Assembly (NCBI GenBank): GCA_964560145.1
Contig: CAZLKS010000024.1
Span: 1-11,317 of the forward strand
Direction of reading: 5' to 3'
DNA length: 11,317 nucleotides
Source of the DNA: JAHFLF01 sp964560145
Lineage (GTDB): Bacteria; Patescibacteriota; Minisyncoccia; UBA6257; 1-14-0-10-44-23
A program made the position numbers and the translations under genes. Positions 1 to 6,432 of the stretch are shown here, piece by piece. The notes below the pieces were generated by a model, which saw nothing but the letters and a program-made list of their open reading frames with translations, ran no database searches and was not told where the DNA came from. Within the stretch, counting starts at the first letter, position 1. Each line of letters opens with the position of its first letter.

Positions 1-15
1 GCGGGACGCACAAGT

Positions 16-42
16 CCTCATCGCTGCCATGTGGCGATGAGG
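16..42. repeat. Hairpin-forming inverted repeat
   Basis: Perfect 9-bp arms CCTCATCGC (16-24) and GCGATGAGG (34-42) enclose 9 nt that could pair a little further through G-U pairs. No T-tract follows, so it is not a classical intrinsic terminator. It sits directly before a second, stronger hairpin. It could be the 3' end structure of a gene upstream of the window or part of the control region of the gene at 157. Confidence 0.6.
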
Positions 43-46
43 CAGT

Positions 47-82
47 CGGGGTGTATGCACGCGCATGCGTGTGTACACCCCG
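47..82. repeat. 16-bp hairpin containing a 28-bp alternating purine-pyrimidine tract
   Basis: Positions 47-62 pair with 67-82 over 16 bp, with only two G-T wobbles and a GCAT loop at 63-66. Positions 51-78 alternate purine and pyrimidine without a break (14 dinucleotides, mostly GT, GC and AC), the classic composition for left-handed Z-DNA. The element can also extrude as a cruciform or fold in RNA. No run of T follows directly (only TTTT at 93-96), so a terminator role is possible but not typical. It lies about 18 bp upstream of a -10-like hexamer. Confidence 0.7.
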
Positions 83-100
83 GCAGTAGTACTTTTGTTC

Positions 101-106
101 TATGAT
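101..106 (+). promoter_or_regulatory. Candidate -10 element for the surface-protein operon
   Basis: TATGAT matches five of six consensus -10 positions. Transcription would start near 113 and leave a leader of about 44 nt before the ATG at 157. No convincing -35 hexamer is seen at the expected place (about 78-83), which is occupied by the end of the large hairpin. The call rests on the hexamer and its position only. Confidence 0.35.
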
Positions 107-156
107 ACTCGTTCGGTCATGTAAGATGACAGAATGAGTACGGTACAACAAAAAAT

Positions 157-657
157 ATGATTACTACTACTTACAAAATATTTATCGCTATTCTCATTGT
201 CGCAGCCTTTGGTATGGTGGCTTCTTCGGCTTCGGCTGCGGGATACAGCGTTTATGTTTCTGCGGGTTCTGGTTCGTATAGTCCTTACTACGATACTTTT
301 TATTCTCAGCCGTACTACTACGATTACAGCTACTACAACTACTACCCGTCCAACTCATATAATTTCAATGGTAACTACAACATCTCTTCGTTTTGGAACA
401 GCGGTAATAAGTTCCGTGTTCCAGCGAATCCGCCGAAGCCGGCAAACGTTGCTCCGATTACGATTTCTGGACTTGGCTTCAATCTTCCGCAAAACGCGGG
501 AGCTGCAGGAACGCCAATTCAGCCAACTCAGACGCCTGTGTGCTCATTTGGTAGCACCTGGAATGGTTCTAGTTGTGTAACGGCTAGTGTGGCTTGTCCG
601 TCTGGTAGTGCATATAATGCTGGTATGAACATCTGTCTTCCAAATCGAATTCGTTAA
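157..657 (+). CDS. Small secreted Tyr-rich, Cys-module protein
   Basis: No family is recognised. The 166-residue product starts with a clear Sec signal peptide (hydrophobic residues 8-22, likely cleavage around 26-28, after ASA). Residues 30-70 are extremely tyrosine-rich (15 Tyr in 41 residues). A Pro-rich linker (about 88-127) leads to two short Cys loops at the C-terminus: C129-C140 with an inner WNGSSCV and C147-C160 preceded by CPSG. The same Cys module recurs in the genes at 681 and 5307. There is no transmembrane helix after the signal peptide, so the mature protein should be released or held by its neighbours. It is followed after 23 nt by the next gene, so the two are probably cotranscribed. 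No Shine-Dalgarno site precedes the ATG; the upstream bases are A-rich. A matrix or fibre subunit is possible but is inference. Confidence 0.85.
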   Translation: MITTTYKIFIAILIVAAFGMVASSASAAGYSVYVSAGSGSYSPYYDTFYSQPYYYDYSYYNYYPSNSYNFNGNYNISSFWNSGNKFRVPANPPKPANVAPITISGLGFNLPQNAGAAGTPIQPTQTPVCSFGSTWNGSSCVTASVACPSGSAYNAGMNICLPNRIR

Positions 658-680
658 ATAAACACTAATTAACCAGCCCT

Positions 681-3079
681 ATGAATACTTTTATTAAAAA
701 AATCTCCGTCGGCGTCGCCTTGGTTACGATTCTTTCAACCACGGCTTCTTCGGCTTTTGCGGCTGGTTCGTCTGGTTTACTGCAAGCTGGCTACACGGGT
801 ACTGCTGTTGGCTACTCTGGTTCTCCGATTTCCGGTAGCGGATCAACCGGTTCGCCAATTTCTGGAAACGGCTTCTCTGGCACAGCTACCGGCTTTGTTG
901 GTAGCCCGATTTCCGGAAATGGTTCGGCGGGCTCACCACTAGCTGGATTCAGTGGAACTACTGCTGGTTTCTCTGGTTCTCCAATCTCCGGCAATGGCTT
1001 TACCGGAACTCCAACTGGTTATATCGGTTCACCGATAACTGGCAACGGTTTCTCCGGCAGTGCAATCGGTTACACCGGTTCGCCAATNNNNNNNNNNNNN
1101 NNNNNNNNNNNNNNNNNNNNNNNNNNNNNNNNNNNNNNNNNNNNNNNNNNNNNNNNNNNNNNNNNNNNNNNNNNNNNNNNNNNNNNNCTGGCAACGGTTT
1201 CTCCGGCAGTGCAATCGGTTACACCGGTTCGCCAATTTCTGGAAATGGTTTCTCTGGCACAGCTACTGGCTTTGTCGGTACTCCGATTTCTGGAAATGGT
1301 TTCAGTGGTATTTCATCTGGTTTTTCTGGTAGCCCAATCTCTGGAAATGGTTTCTCTGGCACAGCTACCGGTTACACCGGTTCGCCAATCTCTGGTAACG
1401 GTTTCTCCGGCAGTGCAATCGGTTACACTGGTTCTCCAATCTCTGGCAATGGCTTCTCTGGCACAGCTACCGGCTTTGTTGGTAGCCCAATCACCGGCAA
1501 CGGTTTCACCGGCACCCCAGCCGTTGGTTACACCGGTTCACCAATCTCTGGTAACGGATTCTCCGGCAGTGCAATCGGTTACACCGGCTCTCCGATTTCC
1601 GGCAACGGTTTCACCGGCACCCCAGCCGTTGGTTATACTGGCTCACCGATAACTGGCAATGGTTTCTCTGGCAGTGCAAGCGGTTACACCGGCTCTCCAA
1701 TCTCTGGAAATGGTTTTACCGGCACCCCAATTTCCGGCACCGGCTCTGCTGGTACCCCGATTGCTGGCAATGGCTTCGTTGGAACACCAGTTTCTTCTGG
1801 TAGTGGTTTCACTGGTTCACCAATCGCTGGCAACGGTTTCACCGGCACGCCAATCTCTGGTAATGGCTTCGCCGGCACTCCAATTTCTGGTAACGGTTTC
1901 ACTGGCACCCCAATCACCGGCAACGGCTATTCGGGCACCCCAGTTGGTACTGGTTATCAGGGGACTCCGATTCAATGTCAGGCTGGCTATACTTTGCGTA
2001 ACAATATTTGTATTCCGCCAACGCAGTGCCCAACCGGCTACACGCTGACGAATGGCGTCTGTGTCCCACCGACTCAGAACTGCCCATCCGGATATGTGTA
2101 CAACGGTAGCGTTTGTGTGCCGCCGACGACCAACTGCCCGTCTGGTTTTACCTGGAACGGTAGCACCTGTGTTCCACCGACTCAGAACTGCCCAGTGAAC
2201 TACACCTGGAACGGTAGCGTTTGCGTGCCTCCGACAACATATATCCCACCTGTTACAACTGGCTGCTCGGGTAACTATTACTACGACAGCGCCCTGAATG
2301 TTTGCCGTCCGTATCAGACCGGAGGTCCGAATTACTACTACCCGCCAACAACCTACTATCCTTCGTATAACTACTCGTACCAACAGCCGGTGAGTTATTA
2401 TCAGCCACAGCAGAGCTATGTGTACCCAGCGACGTATTACTATCCAACGACTACCTATGTTCAGCCGCCGGTGCAGACGCAGGTTTCCGAAGTTCGCTAT
2501 AACGTTGGAACTCAAACCGAGACTCGTTATGTTGACGGGGGAACGAACGTTACCTATGTGGCACAAGCCCAGAACGTTATCCGCCCGACAACGACCGTTG
2601 TGTCGGCTGGTGAGCTCGATACCTTCAACGTTCGCATCGTGAGCGACGCTCAAAACAACACTATCATCAGTTGGGATAATAATATGCCAACCTATGGTGA
2701 AGTAGTCTTCGGCTTTACTTCCCAGCCTATCGACAATCTGTCGAATTACAGCTACGACTTCACGACTGGTCGTCTTGCTGACTTAAACGCACACCACGAG
2801 GCCAACTTGGGACAGCTCGAGCTTAATCGTCCGTACTACATCCGCATCATCTCGCGCGCTGAAAACGGTGCAACGGATATTACCTCGGAAACGACCTACA
2901 TTCCGGTTCCGGGTAAATCAGCTGATATCGTCATTAACCAGACGAACGGTTCGGCGAGCGCCTTCGCTACCTTGATTGGTTTCTTCACGAGCGGTTGGTT
3001 CTTCTTGATACTGCTCCTGCTCGTAATCCTCATTCTTGTCATGATTATCGTCACCAAGCGTCGAGCTAGCAATAATTAA
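681..3079 (+). CDS. Membrane-anchored surface protein with Gly-rich repeats, Cys modules and Fn3-like domain (spans assembly gap)
   Basis: One gene broken only by the N block at 1088-1187. Before the gap the frame starts at 681; after it the same repeat continues in the frame that ends at 3079. Joining the identical 49-bp gap flanks gives a 749-residue protein, numbered that way here. Order: signal peptide (1-27, cleavage after AFA); about 345 residues of G-N-G-F-[ST]-G type repeats with no charged residue; six Cys modules (about 383-500) of the form C-P-x-G-[YF]-x-x-N-G-x-x-C-V-P-P-T; a Tyr/Pro-rich linker; an Fn3-like domain (about 599-695, containing SWDNNMPTYGEVVFG and a late YYIRIISR strand); a conserved juxtamembrane motif (703-722); a transmembrane helix (723-741); and a KRR cluster with a short cytoplasmic end. 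The large N-terminal part should lie outside the cell. It is flanked by 23-nt and 18-nt spacers, hence operonic. Its role as an adhesin or surface fibre is inferred. Confidence 0.85.
789..1975 (+). repeat. Degenerate tandem coding repeat, 8-10 residue units paired into about 51-bp blocks
   Basis: The translated units alternate between GNGFSGSAI-like (9 residues) and GYTGSPIS-like (8 residues), giving a 17-residue or 51-bp period, and become a regular decapeptide (GNGFTGTPIS-like) near the 3' end. Synonymous differences are common between units (AAC/AAT, GGT/GGC/GGA), which points to selection on the protein rather than only recent DNA duplication. Some longer blocks are near identical, for example those starting around 1039, 1188 and 1391. 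The copy number is uncertain because a gap falls inside the array. Confidence 0.9.
1088..1187. other. Assembly gap (100 N) inside the repeat array
   Basis: Exactly 100 N. The 49 bp before it (1039-1087) are identical to the 49 bp after it (1188-1236). This suggests either two contig ends that really overlap or an unresolved number of repeat copies. It causes the apparent frameshift in the surrounding gene. Confidence 0.95.
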
Positions 3080-3097
3080 TTGTAAAAAATAACTAGT

Positions 3098-5077
3098 ATG
3101 AAAAAGACATTTATCACAACTTCAATTATTGCCGCTCTCGTTGTTCTCATTACGCTGACCGCTGCTCCGATTCCGGTTGGTGCGCAGCTCGTGCAGTACT
3201 ACGGTGGCTACAACGCTCGACCGTACTGGAACAAGCTCTCAAACTTAAACGTGGTGCAGGGCGAGACGGTTAATGCAACGGTGACTGCCACCGACGAAAA
3301 TGGTGACGTGCTCACGTATGCGATTATTGAGGCGCCGCAAGGTTCAACTTTTAGCAACGCGACCCGTACCTTTACCTTCACCCCGAACTATTCGCAGCTC
3401 GGCAGTTTCCCGGTTGTTATCTCCGCTACGGATGGTAAGAGCCAGCCAGTTGTCGGTACCTTCTACGTGAATGTATCAACGAACTTTGGCCACTATACGT
3501 ATGGTGGTGGTGATGCGTATGGCTACTACAATCAGGCTCCGTACTTCTCGACGACCAACTCCTACTACATTGCAAGCACTGGCTCGAACTTGAGCTTCTA
3601 TGTCACCGCCATCGATCCAGAAGGGAAGCAGGTTCGCTACAGTGTTACGAATTTGCCGGCTGGTGCGAGCTTCAACAGTGAGACTCGTCAGTTCAGCTGG
3701 ACTCCGGTCAGTGGTCAGCGCGGTTCATACACGGTAACTTTTCTGGCTACCGATGGCGTCGCGACCAGTATTCCGTTTTCGGTCAGCATCGTTGTTGACG
3801 GGGGAGTAGTCAACTACAACAACGTTTATTACCCGATGAACTCGACCGTTGTCTCTAATCCTTCGACTTACTACCCGACCTACTCAAACGTTGGTAGCTA
3901 CAACACGAACTACTACGCCGGCAGTAACTGCAGTGTTAATGTGGGCATTTCGAAGACCGCGATTGCTGGTCAGCGCTACACTCAGACTCTCAGCAGCTGT
4001 GATACGTCTGGACGACCAATGAGCTATCGGCTCGTAGTCGGTCCTGATGGTGCAGGTATCGTCGGCAATCTTCTCAGTTGGGGAGTTCCGGCGAACGCGG
4101 TGAACAAAGAGTACCCGTTCACCATTTCTGCTTCGAATGGTATCGCGATTGCAACCGTTGATTTCAAAATCGCCGTGACCGGTGGGACTCCAGTCGTAAC
4201 AACGATTAATAACCCAGTAAAGAATGTTGTTCGTTACATTAACGCGCCAGCAACGACCGTTAGCGATACGAACGTTACTGCTTACTATCCAAATCAGTAC
4301 TCGTACACGAATGGGCAGGTGGTTAACGTCACTGCCGGACGCGTTGTCCCGCCGACGAATTACGCCTACTACGGCGCAACTGCGTATGGTGCTATAGCCG
4401 CTTTGCCGGCCACCTCAGTTGATATCACCACTTTCAACATCTCGGTTCGCGTTAGTGCGGACAGACAGATGATTGTCTCCTGGGATACCAACAAGCCAAC
4501 AAAAGCTGAAGTTGTCTTCGGTTACAGTTCACAGTCGCGCGGAGCTGATCTCGATCGCACCATCCTAAACTACGATTTCACTACTGGTGAAGTTCCGGGT
4601 TACACTACGCGTCACGAGGCCAACCTCGGCAAGCTCGACCTGAATCGTACCTACTACCTGCGCGTCATCTCTCGGGCTGACAACCAGACGAGCATTAGTC
4701 GCGAAATCGTCTTCATCCCGATGACGACTCAGGAAGGTCAGATAATCATCAATCAGTCTGAAGGTGCAGCTTCTGCTGCTGGCACATTGAGCAACTTTGT
4801 TGTCAGCGGGGGATTCCTGTTCTTCTTGCTCTTGATTGTTATCGGATTGATTATTTACTTGATACTGATTAGTCGTCGCCCGATTGTTGCAGAACACAGC
4901 GCACACGCTGCTCACGACGAACCGGTTCTGAACCTTCACCATGAGAACAGCAACGGACACAGTAATGGCAACGGGCATGGCAATGGCAACGGCCATGATG
5001 CCGGTAACGGTTATCACAACGATTTCTTGGCTGAGCAGAATGGTCATCAGAATGGTGGTAACGGCAATCATCACTAA
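3098..5077 (+). CDS. Membrane-anchored Ig-like/Fn3 surface protein with His/Asn/Gly-rich cytoplasmic tail
   Basis: A 659-residue product with signal peptide 1-29 (cleavage after VGA). Two putative Ig domains (He_PIG/cadherin-like) lie at about 46-127 and 149-233, each with a D-x-[ND/EG]-G motif, a late [FS]-x-[FW]-T-P and an A-T-D-G strand. A third, more divergent Ig-like domain with C278 and C301 spans about 278-362. Tyr-rich linkers separate the domains. An Fn3-like domain follows at about 444-542 (SWDTNKPTKAEVVFGY, then YYLRVISRA), closely similar to that of the preceding gene. The juxtamembrane motif is at 552-571, a transmembrane helix at about 572-592, then SRR. The roughly 65-residue cytoplasmic tail has 12 His, an EPVLNLHH motif and NGHGNGNGH repeats. 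Third gene of the operon (18-nt spacer), ended by a strong terminator. It probably recognises a partner or surface outside the cell; any metal binding by the tail is speculative. Confidence 0.9.
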   Translation: MKKTFITTSIIAALVVLITLTAAPIPVGAQLVQYYGGYNARPYWNKLSNLNVVQGETVNATVTATDENGDVLTYAIIEAPQGSTFSNATRTFTFTPNYSQLGSFPVVISATDGKSQPVVGTFYVNVSTNFGHYTYGGGDAYGYYNQAPYFSTTNSYYIASTGSNLSFYVTAIDPEGKQVRYSVTNLPAGASFNSETRQFSWTPVSGQRGSYTVTFLATDGVATSIPFSVSIVVDGGVVNYNNVYYPMNSTVVSNPSTYYPTYSNVGSYNTNYYAGSNCSVNVGISKTAIAGQRYTQTLSSCDTSGRPMSYRLVVGPDGAGIVGNLLSWGVPANAVNKEYPFTISASNGIAIATVDFKIAVTGGTPVVTTINNPVKNVVRYINAPATTVSDTNVTAYYPNQYSYTNGQVVNVTAGRVVPPTNYAYYGATAYGAIAALPATSVDITTFNISVRVSADRQMIVSWDTNKPTKAEVVFGYSSQSRGADLDRTILNYDFTTGEVPGYTTRHEANLGKLDLNRTYYLRVISRADNQTSISREIVFIPMTTQEGQIIINQSEGAASAAGTLSNFVVSGGFLFFLLLIVIGLIIYLILISRRPIVAEHSAHAAHDEPVLNLHHENSNGHSNGNGHGNGNGHDAGNGYHNDFLAEQNGHQNGGNGNHH

Positions 5078-5113
5078 AGTTCCCGAACCCATCGGATACG
5101 TCGCAACTTGTAG

Positions 5114-5143
5114 TCAAAAGCCCCTCGCAAGAGGGGCTTTTGA
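5114..5143. terminator. Strong intrinsic terminator, probably bidirectional
   Basis: A perfect 13-bp stem TCAAAAGCCCCTC / GAGGGGCTTTTGA with a GCAA tetraloop (5127-5130). The G/C core is flanked by AAAA and TTTT, so it can work on both strands. It lies 36 nt after the stop of the Ig-like gene and separates the three-gene operon from the gene at 5307. Confidence 0.9.
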
Positions 5144-5187
5144 TTTGGGCACTGTTCATTAAGTGCCTCCGTGCCGCCACCCATTTC

Positions 5188-5207
5188 TGAGCCTATTTGA
5201 GCCTATT
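5188..5207 (+). promoter_or_regulatory. Two tandem 10-bp direct repeats upstream of a promoter
   Basis: TGAGCCTATT occurs twice without a spacer (5188-5197 and 5198-5207) and ends 10 bp before the -35 hexamer. A 10-bp period places both copies on the same face of the helix, as expected for an activator site. No regulator is identified, and a chance duplication cannot be excluded. Confidence 0.4.
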
Positions 5208-5217
5208 TTCCCTATAC

Positions 5218-5246
5218 TTGACAAACTGCAAATACTATGCTATTAT
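5218..5246 (+). promoter_or_regulatory. Strong sigma-70-type promoter for the surface gene at 5307
   Basis: TTGACA (5218-5223) matches the -35 consensus fully. A 17-bp spacer leads to TATTAT (5241-5246), preceded by TG-C as an extended -10. Transcription would start near 5253 and give a leader of about 54 nt. This is the best promoter in the window and suggests high expression of the fourth surface protein, independent of the upstream operon. Confidence 0.85.
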
Positions 5247-5277
5247 GTATGTACAATAAAGTCGGTTAATTAAGCGA

Positions 5278-5294
5278 TCCGGCGCATACCGGAG
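5278..5294 (+). promoter_or_regulatory. Shine-Dalgarno site overlapping a small hairpin
   Basis: GGAG at 5291-5294 lies 12 nt before the ATG at 5307 and is the only plausible Shine-Dalgarno sequence in front of a gene in this window. Its first bases form the 3' arm of a 5-bp stem TCCGG (5278-5282) / CCGGA (5289-5293) with a CGCATA loop. Folding would partly hide the site. The stem is short, so any effect is uncertain. Confidence 0.4.
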
Positions 5295-5306
5295 AATCAA
5301 GAATAT

Positions 5307-6356
5307 ATGAAAAATAACACGAATAAGTTCATCGCCATTTTCGTTATAGCTCTTTTCTCTATGAGCCTCGCTTTGACGGCTTCGGCTGATACGATGACCG
5401 CCGGCTATTACGATCAGTTCGGTGTCTTCCACGTTTACCAGACAACGGTTGCATCCGTAAACCAGTATGGCTACGGTAACAGCTACGGTTACAACAATGG
5501 CGGTAGCGGATACTACGTCAACGGGTACCCACAGTACAGCCAGTATACTAATTCGAACGGTTACAACTCTCGTCCAGTCGTCTGTGGTCCTAACGAAATC
5601 TATCGTGCTTTCGATAACATTTGTCTGCCACCGAGTCGTACTGCTCTAGCAAACGGAGGTATCTCTGGTGATGGTATCTCGACCGGCAGTAAAACGACGA
5701 CTACGACCAAGACCTCGACCGGCTCGAGTAACACTACATATCAAGCCTCTTCAATTTCTTCCTTGTTTGGCAAAAAGAAAACTGCCAACACGTTAGAAAT
5801 CAGCGACATCGTTATCGTCAGCGGTCCGAAAAACATCTACGAAGGCAAATCTGAAGTTAACTGTGATGTTCGTGTCAGCTGGAACACCAATCTTCCTTCG
5901 GCTGGACAAGTTGTCTATGGCCCAACCAGTCAGCCAAATATCGATACCTTCAACTATCCATCAACTGCACCAGAGGGTAACTCGTATGCAAAGGCGCACC
6001 AAGTTAAGCTCGGCTGCTTGGAAAACATGATCTACAATCTGCGTATCGTTGCACAGTCGGGTGGTTCAAATCCCCAGCGTGCTGTTTCGGCTGAACAGAA
6101 AGTGTTTCCGATTAAAATTCAAACTGACATCCCTGCGGTGAGCACGAGCATTCTGAAGAATGAGTCAACCGGTGGAGCCTCTGCTCTGCGTACGATTGGT
6201 TCAATTCTTATGAGCCCGATTGTATTCATCGTGATACTTGCGGCAGTCTTGTTCTTCGTGATTCGTATGCTCCTCAGTAAAAAGCCAAGCGAGAGTCACG
6301 GTCACGACGCAATTTCGCACGGTGCTGAACCGGTCTTGCAGATTCCGCATCACTAA
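5307..6356 (+). CDS. Membrane-anchored Fn3-like surface protein, paralogue of the upstream operon proteins
   Basis: A 349-residue product with signal peptide 1-27 (cleavage after ASA). A Tyr/Asn/Gly-rich segment (about 33-87) is followed by a single Cys loop C93-C106 ending in CLPP, matching the modules of the genes at 157 and 681. A Thr/Ser-rich linker (about 126-150) precedes an Fn3-like domain (about 165-268: SWNTNLPSAGQVVYG, later YNLRIVAQ), with C186 and C237 as a possible disulfide. The juxtamembrane motif is at 285-304, a transmembrane helix at about 304-323, then SKK. The short cytoplasmic tail is His-containing and ends in EPVLQIPHH, like the tail motif of the Ig-like protein. It has its own strong promoter and lies outside the first operon. 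The shared parts suggest a common anchoring or partner system; its exact role is unknown. Confidence 0.9.
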   Translation: MKNNTNKFIAIFVIALFSMSLALTASADTMTAGYYDQFGVFHVYQTTVASVNQYGYGNSYGYNNGGSGYYVNGYPQYSQYTNSNGYNSRPVVCGPNEIYRAFDNICLPPSRTALANGGISGDGISTGSKTTTTTKTSTGSSNTTYQASSISSLFGKKKTANTLEISDIVIVSGPKNIYEGKSEVNCDVRVSWNTNLPSAGQVVYGPTSQPNIDTFNYPSTAPEGNSYAKAHQVKLGCLENMIYNLRIVAQSGGSNPQRAVSAEQKVFPIKIQTDIPAVSTSILKNESTGGASALRTIGSILMSPIVFIVILAAVLFFVIRMLLSKKPSESHGHDAISHGAEPVLQIPHH

Positions 6357-6365
6357 ACAAAAAAG

Positions 6366-6404
6366 ACAGTTGACGCGACGCACAACGTGCGTCGCGTTCG
6401 CTGT
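6366..6404 (+). terminator. Probable terminator hairpin after the fourth surface gene
   Basis: An 11-bp perfect GC-rich stem ACGCGACGCAC (6373-6383) / GTGCGTCGCGT (6387-6397) with a 3-nt loop. It can be extended by ACAG/CTGT (6366-6369 / 6401-6404) across a small internal loop. Only a weak T-containing stretch follows, so termination efficiency is uncertain. It lies 10 nt after the stop codon. Confidence 0.6.
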
Positions 6405-6432
6405 TGTGCTACCGTAAAGCTTAATCACTATC

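Noticed and set aside
47..82. Classical rho-independent terminator
   Set aside because: The stem is strong, but the bases after it (GCAGTAGTACTTTTG) lack an adjacent T run; listed as a structural repeat instead.
789..1975. CRISPR array
   Set aside because: Repeats are degenerate, abut without unique spacers, keep a 3-bp reading frame and code for a regular protein. No cas genes are present.
789..1975. Collagen-like triple-helix region
   Set aside because: Glycine is frequent but not at every third residue; spacing of 2, 3 and 5 occurs within each unit.
1188..2048. Ser/Val/Gln-rich open frames through the repeat array, including continuation of the 681 frame past the gap
   Set aside because: They are out-of-frame readings of the same tandem repeats. 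The true frame (G-N-G-F-S-G units) is stop-free from 1190 to 3079 and matches the frame before the gap when the flanks are merged.
1684..2653. Antisense open frames over the repeat gene, including a PEIGVPVKPL-type repeat
   Set aside because: The repeat DNA lacks stops in several frames, so long antisense frames arise automatically. None has a credible start or family, while the plus-strand frame has a signal peptide, domains and a membrane anchor.
4565..5180. Open frames on both strands over the end of the Ig-like gene
   Set aside because: These overlap the coding sequence for the Fn3-like domain, membrane helix and His-rich tail and resemble no protein; they reflect base composition.
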